Positions 1-7,094 of a DNA stretch of 64,000 nt are shown here, piece after piece. Each line of letters begins with the position of its first letter. The first letter of the stretch is position 1. Origin of the DNA: Lentisphaerota bacterium (lineage in GTDB: Bacteria; Verrucomicrobiota; Lentisphaeria; Victivallales; UBA1829); NCBI GenBank assembly GCA_015061915.1, contig SUVR01000007.1, forward strand, positions 1 through 64,000, written 5' to 3'. The position numbers and the translations under genes are program-made. The notes under the pieces are model-generated. The model had not been told where the DNA came from, did no database searches, and saw nothing but the letters and a program-made list of their open reading frames with translations.

Positions 1-1
1 T

Positions 2-253
2 CAAATCGGCAGAGCCGGAACAAGTATCGGAGCCAACATCCACGAAGCGCAATATGCTCACGGGAAAGCTGATTTTGTTTCAAAACTGCAAATTGCCTTG
101 AAAGAAGCCAATGAAACAAGCTACTGGCTGCTGCTATTGGGAAAAACAAATATCCTTTCTTCTGCAGAATATGATCGGTTGGAAACTCTCTGCCGGGAAA
201 TCAGAATAACTCTGATTGCCTCAATCAACACTACGAAACAGAATCTTAAATAA
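2..253 (+). CDS. Four-helix-bundle protein (S23/IVP/Avd fold), 3' part
   Basis: The open frame runs in from the window edge; only the last 83 codons are visible. The fragment is a close paralogue of the complete gene at 3968-4327: 77 of 83 residues are the same, and the DNA is also close. It contains GANIHEAQYAHGKADF, the central signature of the 23S rRNA intervening-sequence protein family, a small all-helical fold shared with the Avd protein of diversity-generating retroelements. No rRNA is visible next to it, so it is not evidently inside a 23S gene. Molecular function is unknown; members form pentameric barrels and are thought to bind nucleic acid. The 3' flank (about 254-298) resembles the 3' flank of the second copy, so the duplicated unit extends beyond the stop codon. 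Confidence 0.85.
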   Translation, partial: QIGRAGTSIGANIHEAQYAHGKADFVSKLQIALKEANETSYWLLLLGKTNILSSAEYDRLETLCREIRITLIASINTTKQNLK

Positions 254-326
254 CCCATTGCGGTAGAGCATTCATCAAACGGCATTTTTGATTTTTATCA
301 AAAAATATCCTCTTGAAAAATAAAAA

Positions 327-379
327 GGCGGCAGGATAATTCCTACCGCCAAAAGCTCTGCTTCGACAAGCAGAGATTT
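327..379 (+). terminator. Double hairpin, likely terminator
   Basis: The first stem pairs GGCGGCAGGA (327-336) with TCCTACCGCC (341-350), with one mismatch. The second pairs CTCTGCTT (356-363) with AAGCAGAG (368-375) perfectly around a CGAC loop and is followed by ATTTT. It lies about 75-125 nt past the stop of the four-helix-bundle gene. Confidence 0.5.
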
Positions 380-699
380 TCCGCCTTTCATACCGACATC
401 CGTTTTCGGGGGTGACAGACATTTATCCCCTTTTCTCTGTTTTGTGACATAAGTGCTTCATTTGCAATGCTGGCAGATGTCGTTTTTTGATCAAACAAGA
501 CATCCAACCTCATATATGCCTTAAGCCGACAAGCGCTCCGCTGAACCACCATAAATGTGCGGAAACGGCATCATCTATATTGTGGTTGCGGTGCGCCGCT
601 GTGCTTTCGATTTTGAACACGATCTTAAATCCGGCAGTGATCACGCTTTTGCCAAACGGCATTCTTTGAAAAATTTTTGAGTTTTTCTGTATATCGCCA

Positions 700-727
700 T
701 TGTATTTATCATAACCCAGAGTAGAGT
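700..727 (+). promoter_or_regulatory. Possible promoter for the SDR gene
   Basis: -35 TTGTAT (700-705), 16-nt spacer, -10 TAGAGT (722-727), 62 nt before the SDR start. The -10 departs from the TATATT seen elsewhere in the window, so this is a weak call. Confidence 0.35.
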
Positions 728-789
728 AAAAGGGTTGAAATATATCCGGTATTTCTGAAAATCAATGAGTTTGTATAGGGAGAGTCATT

Positions 790-1527
790 ATGCTTTTTCG
801 TAATCGCACCGCTGTCATCACAGGCGCCGCAGGCAGAATCGGCAGAGCCACTTCTCTGGCTCTCGGAAAGCAGGGAGTCAAACTTTATCTTGCTGACATC
901 AAGCTTGATGCGCTTCAGGAGTTTGTCAAGGAACTTGCTGCCGAAAATATTGATGCCACAGCGGTGATGATGGATGTAACATCGCTTGAAAGCATCCGCA
1001 ATGCAGCTGATGAAATACTCCGCAGTGCGGGGAAAGTGGATATTCTGGTCAATAATGCCGGTTCGTGGCCTCAAAAAAGTCTCATTGACACCGATGATGA
1101 GTTGTGGAACTTTTCGCTTGAGCTCAATTTGAGCAGCGTATTCAGAGTGACCAAGGCATTTCTGCCTTCTATGCTCGAACAGCAGTACGGCAGAATCATC
1201 AACATTGGGTCGATTGCCGGAATCTGCGGTCTGCCGGGATATTTCGCCTACTCCACCTGCAAGGCAGGAGTTCAGATGATGACAAAAGTAATGGCAATGG
1301 AACTTGCCAAAAAAGGAATAACCGTTAACAGTGTTTCTCCCGGACTCATCGATGATGTGGTAAAAGAGACCACCGGGACCTGGATCGGTAAAACCGGGAC
1401 AGGTGCCGATATCGCCAGAGCGATCGTCTATCTTGCCAGCGACAACAGCTCTTTCGTGACCGGCAGTGATATGGCAGTTGACGGAGCAAGAACCGCCGGT
1501 CCGCTCAATCCCACATTCAAAGGTTGA
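790..1527 (+). CDS. SDR-family oxidoreductase
   Basis: A 245-aa classical short-chain dehydrogenase/reductase, a cytoplasmic NAD(P)-dependent alcohol/ketone oxidoreductase. Visible motifs: TGAAGRIG nucleotide-binding loop (residues 11-18, with Arg where most members have the middle Gly), NNAG (88-91), catalytic Ser141, Tyr154 and Lys158 in YSTCK. Length is typical of FabG-like enzymes. The ATG at 790 follows a GGGAGAG ribosome-binding site. The next gene (1608) begins 80 nt downstream on the same strand and may be co-transcribed; together they suggest sugar or polyol oxidation, but the substrate cannot be read from sequence. It is not clearly fatty-acid FabG because no fab genes are nearby. 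Confidence 0.85.
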   Translation: MLFRNRTAVITGAAGRIGRATSLALGKQGVKLYLADIKLDALQEFVKELAAENIDATAVMMDVTSLESIRNAADEILRSAGKVDILVNNAGSWPQKSLIDTDDELWNFSLELNLSSVFRVTKAFLPSMLEQQYGRIINIGSIAGICGLPGYFAYSTCKAGVQMMTKVMAMELAKKGITVNSVSPGLIDDVVKETTGTWIGKTGTGADIARAIVYLASDNSSFVTGSDMAVDGARTAGPLNPTFKG

Positions 1528-1607
1528 AAAAAGGTATTTTGCAAGGGGGTCGGACAAATTCAATTGAGAACGCTATACGCTGAAAAATGATTGCAGGAGC
1601 TTGGAAT

Positions 1608-3581
1608 ATGAGTGATTCAGCATTTCCTTTTATCATCATCCGCTGTTACGGTACCGGTGAAGAAAACCGCTCTTTTATCACTGCGGTATTTGCTGCCCAG
1701 AAGCAATATCCCGGTCTGGTCAATGAGATATGGTTCAGCGGCAATGTATTGGAGGCGTGGCAGCAAAATGAGCTGCTGGCACGACAATCGCTGCCGTTTC
1801 GCAATGAGTGCCGCCAGCTGGGCATCGACTTCTCCTATCAGCATGGGATAACGCTGAATCACTCCGGCGACGGGAAACACCATGCGGATATTTTTTCTCC
1901 GGAAGCGTGGGCGGTGGATATCGACGGTGAACGCGCCTGGGGGATGTTTTGCGCCAACTCTCCGGAAGCGCGGCAATACACCCTTGAAACAGCCGAAAAG
2001 TTCCTTGCTCTGCTCCAACCGGACTCCTATTGGCCCGATGATGACTTGCGCCTCTACTGCAAAGGAGGCAAAAATTACTGTTTCTGCGATCGCTGTATTG
2101 CTGAATTCAACCGGCGTTTCGGCGGAAGTTTTACCCGTCAGGAGTTGAAAGAGGCCCTTTTCGGCGATATGCCGGATGCCGGAGTGCGGCGGCAGTGGAT
2201 GAAATTCAACGGTGAAACGCTGGGTGAATTTGCAGCACTTTTCCGCGCTGCAGTTGCCAAAGTGCTGCCCCGGTGCCGTCTGGGGATTCAGACAGTATAT
2301 TCCGACTGGCGTTATGACGGTGATGATTTTCGCCCGATGATCGAAGCTCTTGCCGGAGCGGAAAAAGCGCCGGTTGGCGTGCGCCCGGGTGCCTGTTATT
2401 ATGATGAACGCACCCCCCGGGAGATGCTGATGAAGTCGCTCTCTGCCGGAGAGGAAGCCGCCCGCTGCAAAGCGTACAACAACGGCGGTCAAATCTGTTA
2501 TGAAGCGGAAAACTGGCCTCACATCTCCGCCCGGAAAAGTCCGGAAGCGCAGATGATTGAGTGTGCGCTGATGCTGGCGCGGGGCATGGATTCCCTTGCG
2601 CTCTATTGGGGTTCGGATAAAAATGATGAGGGTGAAGCAAATTACCGATTTTACTTTGACACACTGGCGCAGTACAAGGCATATTTTCTGGCGATACGGG
2701 ACGCTTGCAAAAATTCGCATCTTGCCGGGGGAACCTTTTTTCATGGCGGCAATTTTGCTGCCGGAAAAAACTGGTGTTCCGTTGCCGATGAGGATGAGCT
2801 TTTCTGGATGAGCAATGGTGTGCCGATCGTCAGAGAGAGCTGCGAATGTGAATTTTTCATGCTCAATCAGCGGGCGGTGAAAGAGCTTGCAGGGGCGGAT
2901 TTGCCAAAACTTTTCGCCTCCACGGTGCTGATGGATATTGAAGCCTTTGAAGCCTTGAAAGCCGGTTTCCCCGGTTTGAAGTTTCCGGAGAAAGTGGAGC
3001 TGGAGGCTCTTTCTGCATCGTCCAAAGCCGCCGGAGCGGATGAACTTTATGAGTGTTTTGAAAGAAAGTTCCAGGCGTTGGATTTCAGCAAGCTCATTCA
3101 TCCCAAATCCGGAGATGTCAAAAGTTTCAGCACCTTTACCAACAACAGCGATGCCGCCGGCATCTGCACCATCCCCACAGAATACGGCGGTAATGTGGTG
3201 TTGATACAATATATGAACCGGTTTATGCTCAACGGCTTCCGGCGCAAAGCCATTTTGGATGCTCTGGATTCGGTTATTCCCGGCGGAATGGCAGTGCGTT
3301 TGCTGACCAACGGCTTTGCGGTCAATGTCATCGCCCGCAAAGCTGACAGCGGCAAAACTGCCGGAGCGTTTCTGCTCAATCTTTCCATCGGCGCCACCCC
3401 GGAGCTGGAAGTGGCGATCCGCAATCCGGAGTATCAGGAGTATGAACTTATCCTGCCCAAGCAGCCGCCGGTGAAACTGGTTCCGTATACGGCAGGCGAA
3501 AATGAACTTTGCTTCCGCATTCCTGCCCTTTCCGGCTGGCAGTCGGCTTTGATCGCAGGCAGTTCCCGGATGAGCAAATAA
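1608..3581 (+). CDS. Large glycosidase-like TIM-barrel protein, uncharacterised
   Basis: About 657 aa with no signal peptide or membrane segment. I take ATG 1608 because AGGAG (1595-1599) sits 8 nt before it; an in-frame ATG at 1587 lacks such a site. The middle contains a Trp/Asp-rich stretch (SYWPDDDLRLYCKGGKNY) followed by CFCDRC, and later ALYWGSDKNDEGEANY. Combinations like these occur in glycoside-hydrolase-like barrels that Lentisphaerota and Planctomycetes carry in many copies. The C-terminal 150 residues look like a beta-rich domain. The exact family and the catalytic acids cannot be assigned by eye. Its position behind an SDR suggests sugar metabolism. The paired Cys could bind metal. 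Confidence 0.6.
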   Translation: MSDSAFPFIIIRCYGTGEENRSFITAVFAAQKQYPGLVNEIWFSGNVLEAWQQNELLARQSLPFRNECRQLGIDFSYQHGITLNHSGDGKHHADIFSPEAWAVDIDGERAWGMFCANSPEARQYTLETAEKFLALLQPDSYWPDDDLRLYCKGGKNYCFCDRCIAEFNRRFGGSFTRQELKEALFGDMPDAGVRRQWMKFNGETLGEFAALFRAAVAKVLPRCRLGIQTVYSDWRYDGDDFRPMIEALAGAEKAPVGVRPGACYYDERTPREMLMKSLSAGEEAARCKAYNNGGQICYEAENWPHISARKSPEAQMIECALMLARGMDSLALYWGSDKNDEGEANYRFYFDTLAQYKAYFLAIRDACKNSHLAGGTFFHGGNFAAGKNWCSVADEDELFWMSNGVPIVRESCECEFFMLNQRAVKELAGADLPKLFASTVLMDIEAFEALKAGFPGLKFPEKVELEALSASSKAAGADELYECFERKFQALDFSKLIHPKSGDVKSFSTFTNNSDAAGICTIPTEYGGNVVLIQYMNRFMLNGFRRKAILDALDSVIPGGMAVRLLTNGFAVNVIARKADSGKTAGAFLLNLSIGATPELEVAIRNPEYQEYELILPKQPPVKLVPYTAGENELCFRIPALSGWQSALIAGSSRMSK

Positions 3582-3599
3582 AAGATCATTCCGGCGGTG

Positions 3600-3636
3600 C
3601 GACTTTGGTCGTTCATGAGCCACTCATGACCAGTCG
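3600..3636. repeat. Bulged hairpin
   Basis: CGACT (3600-3604) pairs with AGTCG (3632-3636), GGT with ACC, and CATGAG with CTCATG around a CCA loop. It begins 19 nt after the stop of the glycosidase-like gene but lacks the T-tract of an intrinsic terminator. Confidence 0.5.
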
Positions 3637-3674
3637 TAGCGGAGAGAGGTCGAAGGTTCGGATAGCTTGACGCC

Positions 3675-3703
3675 CACCATTTTTGCCAGCGGCAAAAATG
3701 GTG
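3675..3703. repeat. Perfect 13-bp hairpin
   Basis: CACCATTTTTGCC (3675-3687) and GGCAAAAATGGTG (3691-3703) are exact reverse complements separated by AGC. The stem abuts the hairpin array. Confidence 0.85.
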
Positions 3704-3704
3704 A

Positions 3705-3870
3705 ATGAAGCCTGTCAAGGCTTCGCTTCATGCACCGAAAGGTGCGCTTCATGGCACAATGTGCCGCTTCATACGCCGACAGGCGTGCTTCATAAAACAG
3801 CCTTGCCAGATGAAGCAGCTGCATTTCATTCCGCTATGAAGCATTTTCCGTTTTACTTCAAATATGAAGC
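3705..3870. repeat. Array of mini-hairpins spaced by GCTTCAT / ATGAAGC
   Basis: Four GCTTCAT heptamers (3725-3731, 3746-3752, 3766-3772, 3787-3793) recur every 20-21 nt. The three intervals between them are each a different small perfect hairpin: GCACC-gaaa-GGTGC, GGCAC-aat-GTGCC, ACGCC-gaca-GGCGT. The reverse complement ATGAAGC occurs once before them (3705-3711) and three times after (3810-3816, 3836-3842, 3864-3870), so four heptamers face four complements. In the hairpins the pairing is kept while the bases differ, which points to selection on structure. The function is unknown. The intervals are self-complementary and only about 14 nt, so this is not CRISPR. Confidence 0.85.
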
Positions 3871-3916
3871 ATTCGCTCCGCTCATATGATTAGAAAATGA
3901 AAAATGAGAGTTGTGT

Positions 3917-3945
3917 TTGCAAACGTTCCTTGCCTATGCTATATT
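3917..3945 (+). promoter_or_regulatory. Promoter of the four-helix-bundle gene
   Basis: -35 TTGCAA (3917-3922), 17-nt spacer, -10 TATATT (3940-3945). Transcription would start near 3952, giving a leader of only about 16 nt. The hairpin array therefore lies upstream of this transcript, not inside it. Confidence 0.6.
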
Positions 3946-3967
3946 ATTCGGAGGAAAGGAAAATCTC

Positions 3968-4327
3968 ATGGAAAAAGCTTCAAACAAACTCGTTGATCTT
4001 TCGGTTGCCTTTGCAGTTGAAATTCTGAATTTAGTCAAATTCCTGAAAGAGCAAAAAGAAACGATCATCCGCAATCAAATCGGCAGGTCAGGAACCAGTA
4101 TTGGTGCCAATATCCACGAAGCGCAATATGCACATGGGAAAGCTGATTTTGTTTCAAAACTGCAAATTGCCTTGAAAGAAGCCAATGAAACAAGTTACTG
4201 GCTGTTGTTGTTGAGCAAAACAAATATTATTTCACCGGCTGAATATGATCAGTTGGAAACTCACTGTCGTGAAATCAGAATAACTCTGATTGCCTCAATC
4301 AACACCACGAAACAGAATCTTAAATAA
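3968..4327 (+). CDS. Four-helix-bundle protein (S23/IVP/Avd fold)
   Basis: 119 aa, the usual length of the 23S rRNA intervening-sequence protein family. ATG 3968 follows GGAGGAAAGG (3950-3959); the longer frame from 3911 would begin upstream of the -35. The protein is almost entirely alpha-helical, with the family signature GANIHEAQYAHGKADF and the C-terminal helix REIRITLIASIN. Relatives are found inside 23S intervening sequences, as Avd accessory proteins of diversity-generating retroelements, and as free-standing genes of unknown role. No reverse transcriptase or variable repeat is present here, so it is a free-standing type. A second copy lies at the window start. The hairpin array immediately upstream is the natural candidate partner nucleic acid; that link is inference. 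Confidence 0.88.
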   Translation: MEKASNKLVDLSVAFAVEILNLVKFLKEQKETIIRNQIGRSGTSIGANIHEAQYAHGKADFVSKLQIALKEANETSYWLLLLSKTNIISPAEYDQLETHCREIRITLIASINTTKQNLK

Positions 4328-4415
4328 CACATTATTGCTGTGCTTTTATCAAGCGGCATTTCTGACACTTTGTTATTGTATTTTATCATCGAATATCAAA
4401 AAAATCATCTGACAA

Positions 4416-4430
4416 TTTGATTAAATCAAA
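4416..4430. promoter_or_regulatory. Palindrome, possible operator
   Basis: TTTGATT (4416-4422) and AATCAAA (4424-4430) form a perfect inverted repeat with a 1-nt centre, 55 nt before the -35 of the next gene. A repressor or activator site is possible, but AT-rich palindromes also arise by chance. Confidence 0.2.
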
Positions 4431-4485
4431 AATTTTCATAAAAACCAATTTTTACAGAAAATTATCGAAAATCTATAATCCGCAC

Positions 4486-4514
4486 TTGTAAACGCCTGCG
4501 GAAGATGGTATATT
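4486..4514 (+). promoter_or_regulatory. Promoter of the gene at 4551
   Basis: -35 TTGTAA (4486-4491), 17-nt spacer, -10 TATATT (4509-4514). The spacer and flanks closely match those of the promoter at 5503-5531, including the shared CCTGCGG. Confidence 0.65.
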
Positions 4515-4550
4515 CCAACGTCGGTTAATTTTGGCATGGAGGAACAGAAT

Positions 4551-5468
4551 ATGAAAAATAAAAGATTTACAGCCGTTTTCCTGATAAGTATTCTTGTTTT
4601 AAGCTCTGTAATTGCTGCTTTATGGATAAAAAACAGTGACCTGAAAGAAGAGTTGGAAGAGTGTTCCCAATATAAAAGATTTTTTTTCGCCTTTAATGGA
4701 AGCGTTTGTTCCGTCGCTCCAATCAACGCCGGAGATATAAATAAGCCGCTGTATCTCGAATACCACACCAATGGAACTGTTTCAAGCTGGTGCGTCGCTA
4801 AAAATTCTGCCGACTTAAAGAATGGCGGGAAACTCTTTTTCTTGGGAAAATATAGGCTTTTACTGGGTAATTCCGGGCAAATGCAGCATTGGTCGATGGG
4901 CAATATCAATGAGGATCTTCGCCGGTATCCAAATATTTGGAACTACAACCAGCCGGTGTCACCGGGAGAATATTTTGTAAAATTCGGCAACTATGGATTG
5001 ACCACAGATTTTAAGCAACTTTCTCCAAAGGAAAACGGAATAAGGTTGACCTTTAACAAAATAGAGGAGCCTCAGGCAAGTATTGAAAAACGGCAAATAT
5101 CGGAAACATTGCAAAAATTTTTGATTGCAGTGCAAATCCCGGATTATGTAAAACATGGCAAAGCTGATTTTGATGCATTGGAACATCAAGCCGAATCATT
5201 GAGGCTTGTAACGCTGGCGTTCAATTCCGGAGCAGACACATTGGATTCTGTATTGGATGAAGAAATGCGTTTGTTGGATATTCTGATGGCGGATAAAAGT
5301 TTGACCGGACGCGAAAAAGGGTTGTTGATAAAAGAATATGGGACACGCCTGAATCACCTCTGTCGTATAAAAGAAGCGGAATGGAAAGCCGGGGCTTTAC
5401 CGTTAAAGGATCTGGAATCATACCGGAAAAGAGTTTCTGACTTTCAAAAAGCACATAATATAAAGTGA
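4551..5468 (+). CDS. Membrane-anchored protein of unknown function
   Basis: 305 aa. I choose ATG 4551 because GGAGG (4538-4542) lies just before it; an ATG at 4536 overlaps that site. Residues 8-26 form one hydrophobic segment after a Lys/Arg-rich start (signal anchor or uncleaved signal), so the rest is probably periplasmic. A short charged helix (LKEELEE) follows the membrane segment, then a mixed region rich in Tyr/Asn, then a helical C-terminal third with many Leu/Glu/Lys. I recognise no family. It has its own strong promoter and is not in an obvious operon. Confidence 0.7.
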   Translation: MKNKRFTAVFLISILVLSSVIAALWIKNSDLKEELEECSQYKRFFFAFNGSVCSVAPINAGDINKPLYLEYHTNGTVSSWCVAKNSADLKNGGKLFFLGKYRLLLGNSGQMQHWSMGNINEDLRRYPNIWNYNQPVSPGEYFVKFGNYGLTTDFKQLSPKENGIRLTFNKIEEPQASIEKRQISETLQKFLIAVQIPDYVKHGKADFDALEHQAESLRLVTLAFNSGADTLDSVLDEEMRLLDILMADKSLTGREKGLLIKEYGTRLNHLCRIKEAEWKAGALPLKDLESYRKRVSDFQKAHNIK

Positions 5469-5502
5469 AGCTGATTGATTTTACCACAGCAATTTTTTGC
5501 AG

Positions 5503-5531
5503 TTGTAAACACCTGCGGGAGAAAGTATATT
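5503..5531 (+). promoter_or_regulatory. Promoter-like element, target unknown
   Basis: -35 TTGTAA (5503-5508), 17-nt spacer, -10 TATATT (5526-5531). It is nearly a copy of the promoter at 4486-4514. No convincing gene follows within 350 nt. Confidence 0.5.
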
Positions 5532-5687
5532 ATCTTTGAGGTGGTCTGGAAAAGTATTGATTGGTCACGTAAAACAGAAAACGGCATCACGGCATTTCGT
5601 TATACAACAGGGAAACGCTTGGGGATATTTTCGGCAGATGAGTGCTTTTATTTGACAAAAGTTGAGTAATTTTTTTCTTCGGGAAAT

Positions 5688-5716
5688 TTGTAAATTTTTG
5701 TGGAATATGTTATTAT
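5688..5716 (+). promoter_or_regulatory. Promoter-like element, target unknown
   Basis: -35 TTGTAA (5688-5693), 17-nt spacer, -10 TATTAT (5711-5716), in an AT-rich stretch where chance matches are common. Confidence 0.3.
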
Positions 5717-5823
5717 TCTGATAAGAAATCTTTTTAAAGTAGGAACTGCCATTTTTAAGCAATATCAATCTTCAAAAAAATGTGCTTGAATTTTACAAAA
5801 AAACAGTTTTTTCAAAGTTGGTG

Positions 5824-5851
5824 TTGCATAATATGGTATATGCGTTATATT
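5824..5851 (+). promoter_or_regulatory. Promoter of the C45 hydrolase gene
   Basis: -35 TTGCAT (5824-5829), 16-nt spacer, -10 TATATT (5846-5851). The ribosome-binding site AGGAG (5883-5887) and ATG 5895 follow. Confidence 0.6.
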
Positions 5852-5894
5852 ACCCATAGACTGTCTTAACAAAACAACTTTACAGGAGTGTCTT

Positions 5895-7046
5895 ATGAAA
5901 AGAATCAGTTGGATGGGATTGGTCGTTTTTGCGGGGCTGCTCTGCTCCGGCGTTGCGGTGGCGGCTGAAGATTAAGAGATCACGGAACTGCAGCACGAAT
6001 GTACCAGCTGGATCGTGCTTTCCGATCTGACCAAAAACAATACCAATATCCTGCACAAAAACCGGGATGCTCTCTCCAGAAAAAGTTGCGTCATATTCAG
6101 CCCGAAAAATTCGCGGCGCAAGTGGATCGCCATCGGGGACGGCGGTCAAACCGCTATGGGGATGACTTCGACCGGTCTTGCCGGCGCAATGAACAGCGGG
6201 GAATTGTGCATCAATGCCCCCACCGACAACAAGAAAAAGCCGCCGCTGAAATTTTTCCGCGCCATACTGGACAGTTGCGATACTGCAGCGCAGGCGGTCG
6301 AAAAGTGCAAAGAACTGCTCGCCGCCGGTGATTACTGGTGCAAGGACAAAGGCTCCATCTTTTTCTTTCTGGACGCAAAAGAAGGTTATATTTGCGAGTT
6401 CACAGCGAAAAATTTTACGGTCCAGCACATTACATCCGGTTTTTCCGTGCGGGCAAATATCTGGATGAATCCCGGTATGCAGACCTATTCCCGCAATACG
6501 GTCAGCAACTATCTGGACAGCGCCGCGCGGATGTATCGGGCGTACTCCGGTTTGAATGAGCTTCTGGATACAAAAGGCAAGATTGAGCTGCTGGACATTT
6601 TTGAGCTTTCCCGCAGCCACAAAATGCCGAAAGGATCTTCTCAGGGACGCTCCCTCTGCTTCGGCGCGACCAACTCCGCCGTGAGTATGGAAGTCGACCG
6701 TGAATACCCGGATGTGCTTTCCACCATTTATGCGGCGATCGGACACCCCCGGCATACCGTTTATATCCCGTTGCCCGTATGTACGGAACAGGTCCAGGTC
6801 CTGCCGGAAATGCTGAACGGCAAGTGGGACGCCGCTTCGTGGAAACGGTTCAAGGAACTGAAGCTCTCTGCTCCGATCCCGGAAGAATGGACCAAGTTTG
6901 AAGCCGATTCCCTTGCAACCTACAAGAAAGCACAGGCGGATGCCCGCGCCCTGCTGAAACAGGGCAAGCGCACCAAAGCAATCAAACTGCTGAACGATAC
7001 CGCCTCTGCCATCTGGAACGATGGGAAAGTGCTGCTGGGCTTGTAA
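5895..7046 (+). pseudogene. C45-type Ntn-hydrolase gene interrupted by in-frame TAA
   Basis: ATG 5895 with ribosome-binding site AGGAG opens a clean signal peptide (MKRISWMGLVVFAGLLCSG, then VAVAAED). It meets a TAA at 5973-5975. The same frame continues without another stop to 7046. The downstream part resembles the peptidase C45/acyltransferase group of N-terminal-nucleophile hydrolases (isopenicillin N acyltransferase, carcinine hydrolase type). A CTSW motif whose Cys (TGT 6000-6002) would be the nucleophile follows the stop by eight codons, and IGDGGQTAMGMTSTGLAGAMN follows later. A GTG at 6015 could start a shorter protein but would lack the Cys and the export signal. So the gene is either a recent nonsense mutant, a sequencing error, or read through. 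TAA is not a known Sec or Pyl codon. An exported amide hydrolase is the likely ancestral role. Confidence 0.7.
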
Positions 7047-7094
7047 TCAAAAAATATCCTGTAATACCAAAACATTTTTCAAGAAGACGAAAAA

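Larger units (their letters stand above)
254..789. other. Intergenic region, no supported gene
   Basis: 536 nt between the four-helix-bundle gene and the SDR. It holds two adjacent hairpins (327-379), a single GCTTCAT heptamer (455-461) like those in the array before the second four-helix-bundle gene, and a possible promoter at 700-727. A short open frame (487-669) has no ribosome-binding site and no recognisable protein, so I do not call it. The segment near 646-669 (CCAAACGGCATTCTTTGA) resembles the 3' flank of both four-helix-bundle genes (CATCAAACGGCATTTTTGA near 273), which hints at decayed copies of that flank. Confidence 0.5.
3582..3967. other. Structured intergenic region in front of the four-helix-bundle gene
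   Basis: 386 nt with no open frame worth calling. Nearly all of 3600-3870 is built of inverted repeats: a bulged stem (3600-3636), a perfect 13-bp stem (3675-3703), then the GCTTCAT/ATGAAGC array (3705-3870). A promoter (3917-3945) and the ribosome-binding site of the next gene follow. Confidence 0.75.
5469..5894. other. Promoter-rich gap without a recognised gene
   Basis: 426 AT-rich nt with three promoter-like elements in the same direction (5503-5531, 5688-5716, 5824-5851). Only the last clearly serves a gene (the C45 hydrolase at 5895). A 43-codon frame from GTG 5541 to 5669 follows the first promoter but has no ribosome-binding site or known homology. It could be a remnant of a duplicated copy of the 4551 gene region, a small protein, or the template of a small RNA. 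Confidence 0.45.

Noticed and set aside
487-669. 60-aa open frame in the first intergenic region
   Set aside because: No ribosome-binding site, no homology recognised, and it overlaps sequence resembling flanks of the four-helix-bundle genes.
1617-3623. 668-aa open frame on the minus strand
   Set aside because: Antisense shadow of the glycosidase-like gene at 1608, which has a good ribosome site.
3705-3870. CRISPR-like array
   Set aside because: The repeats are only 7 nt, the intervals are self-complementary hairpins of about 14 nt, the unit appears in both orientations, and no cas gene is present.
2-4327. Diversity-generating retroelement suggested by the Avd-fold genes
   Set aside because: No reverse transcriptase, template/variable repeat pair or C-type lectin target was found in the window.
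5973-5975. Recoded stop (selenocysteine or pyrrolysine) in the C45 hydrolase
   Set aside because: Sec uses TGA and Pyl uses TAG; this is TAA, directly after a signal peptide where neither residue would be expected.
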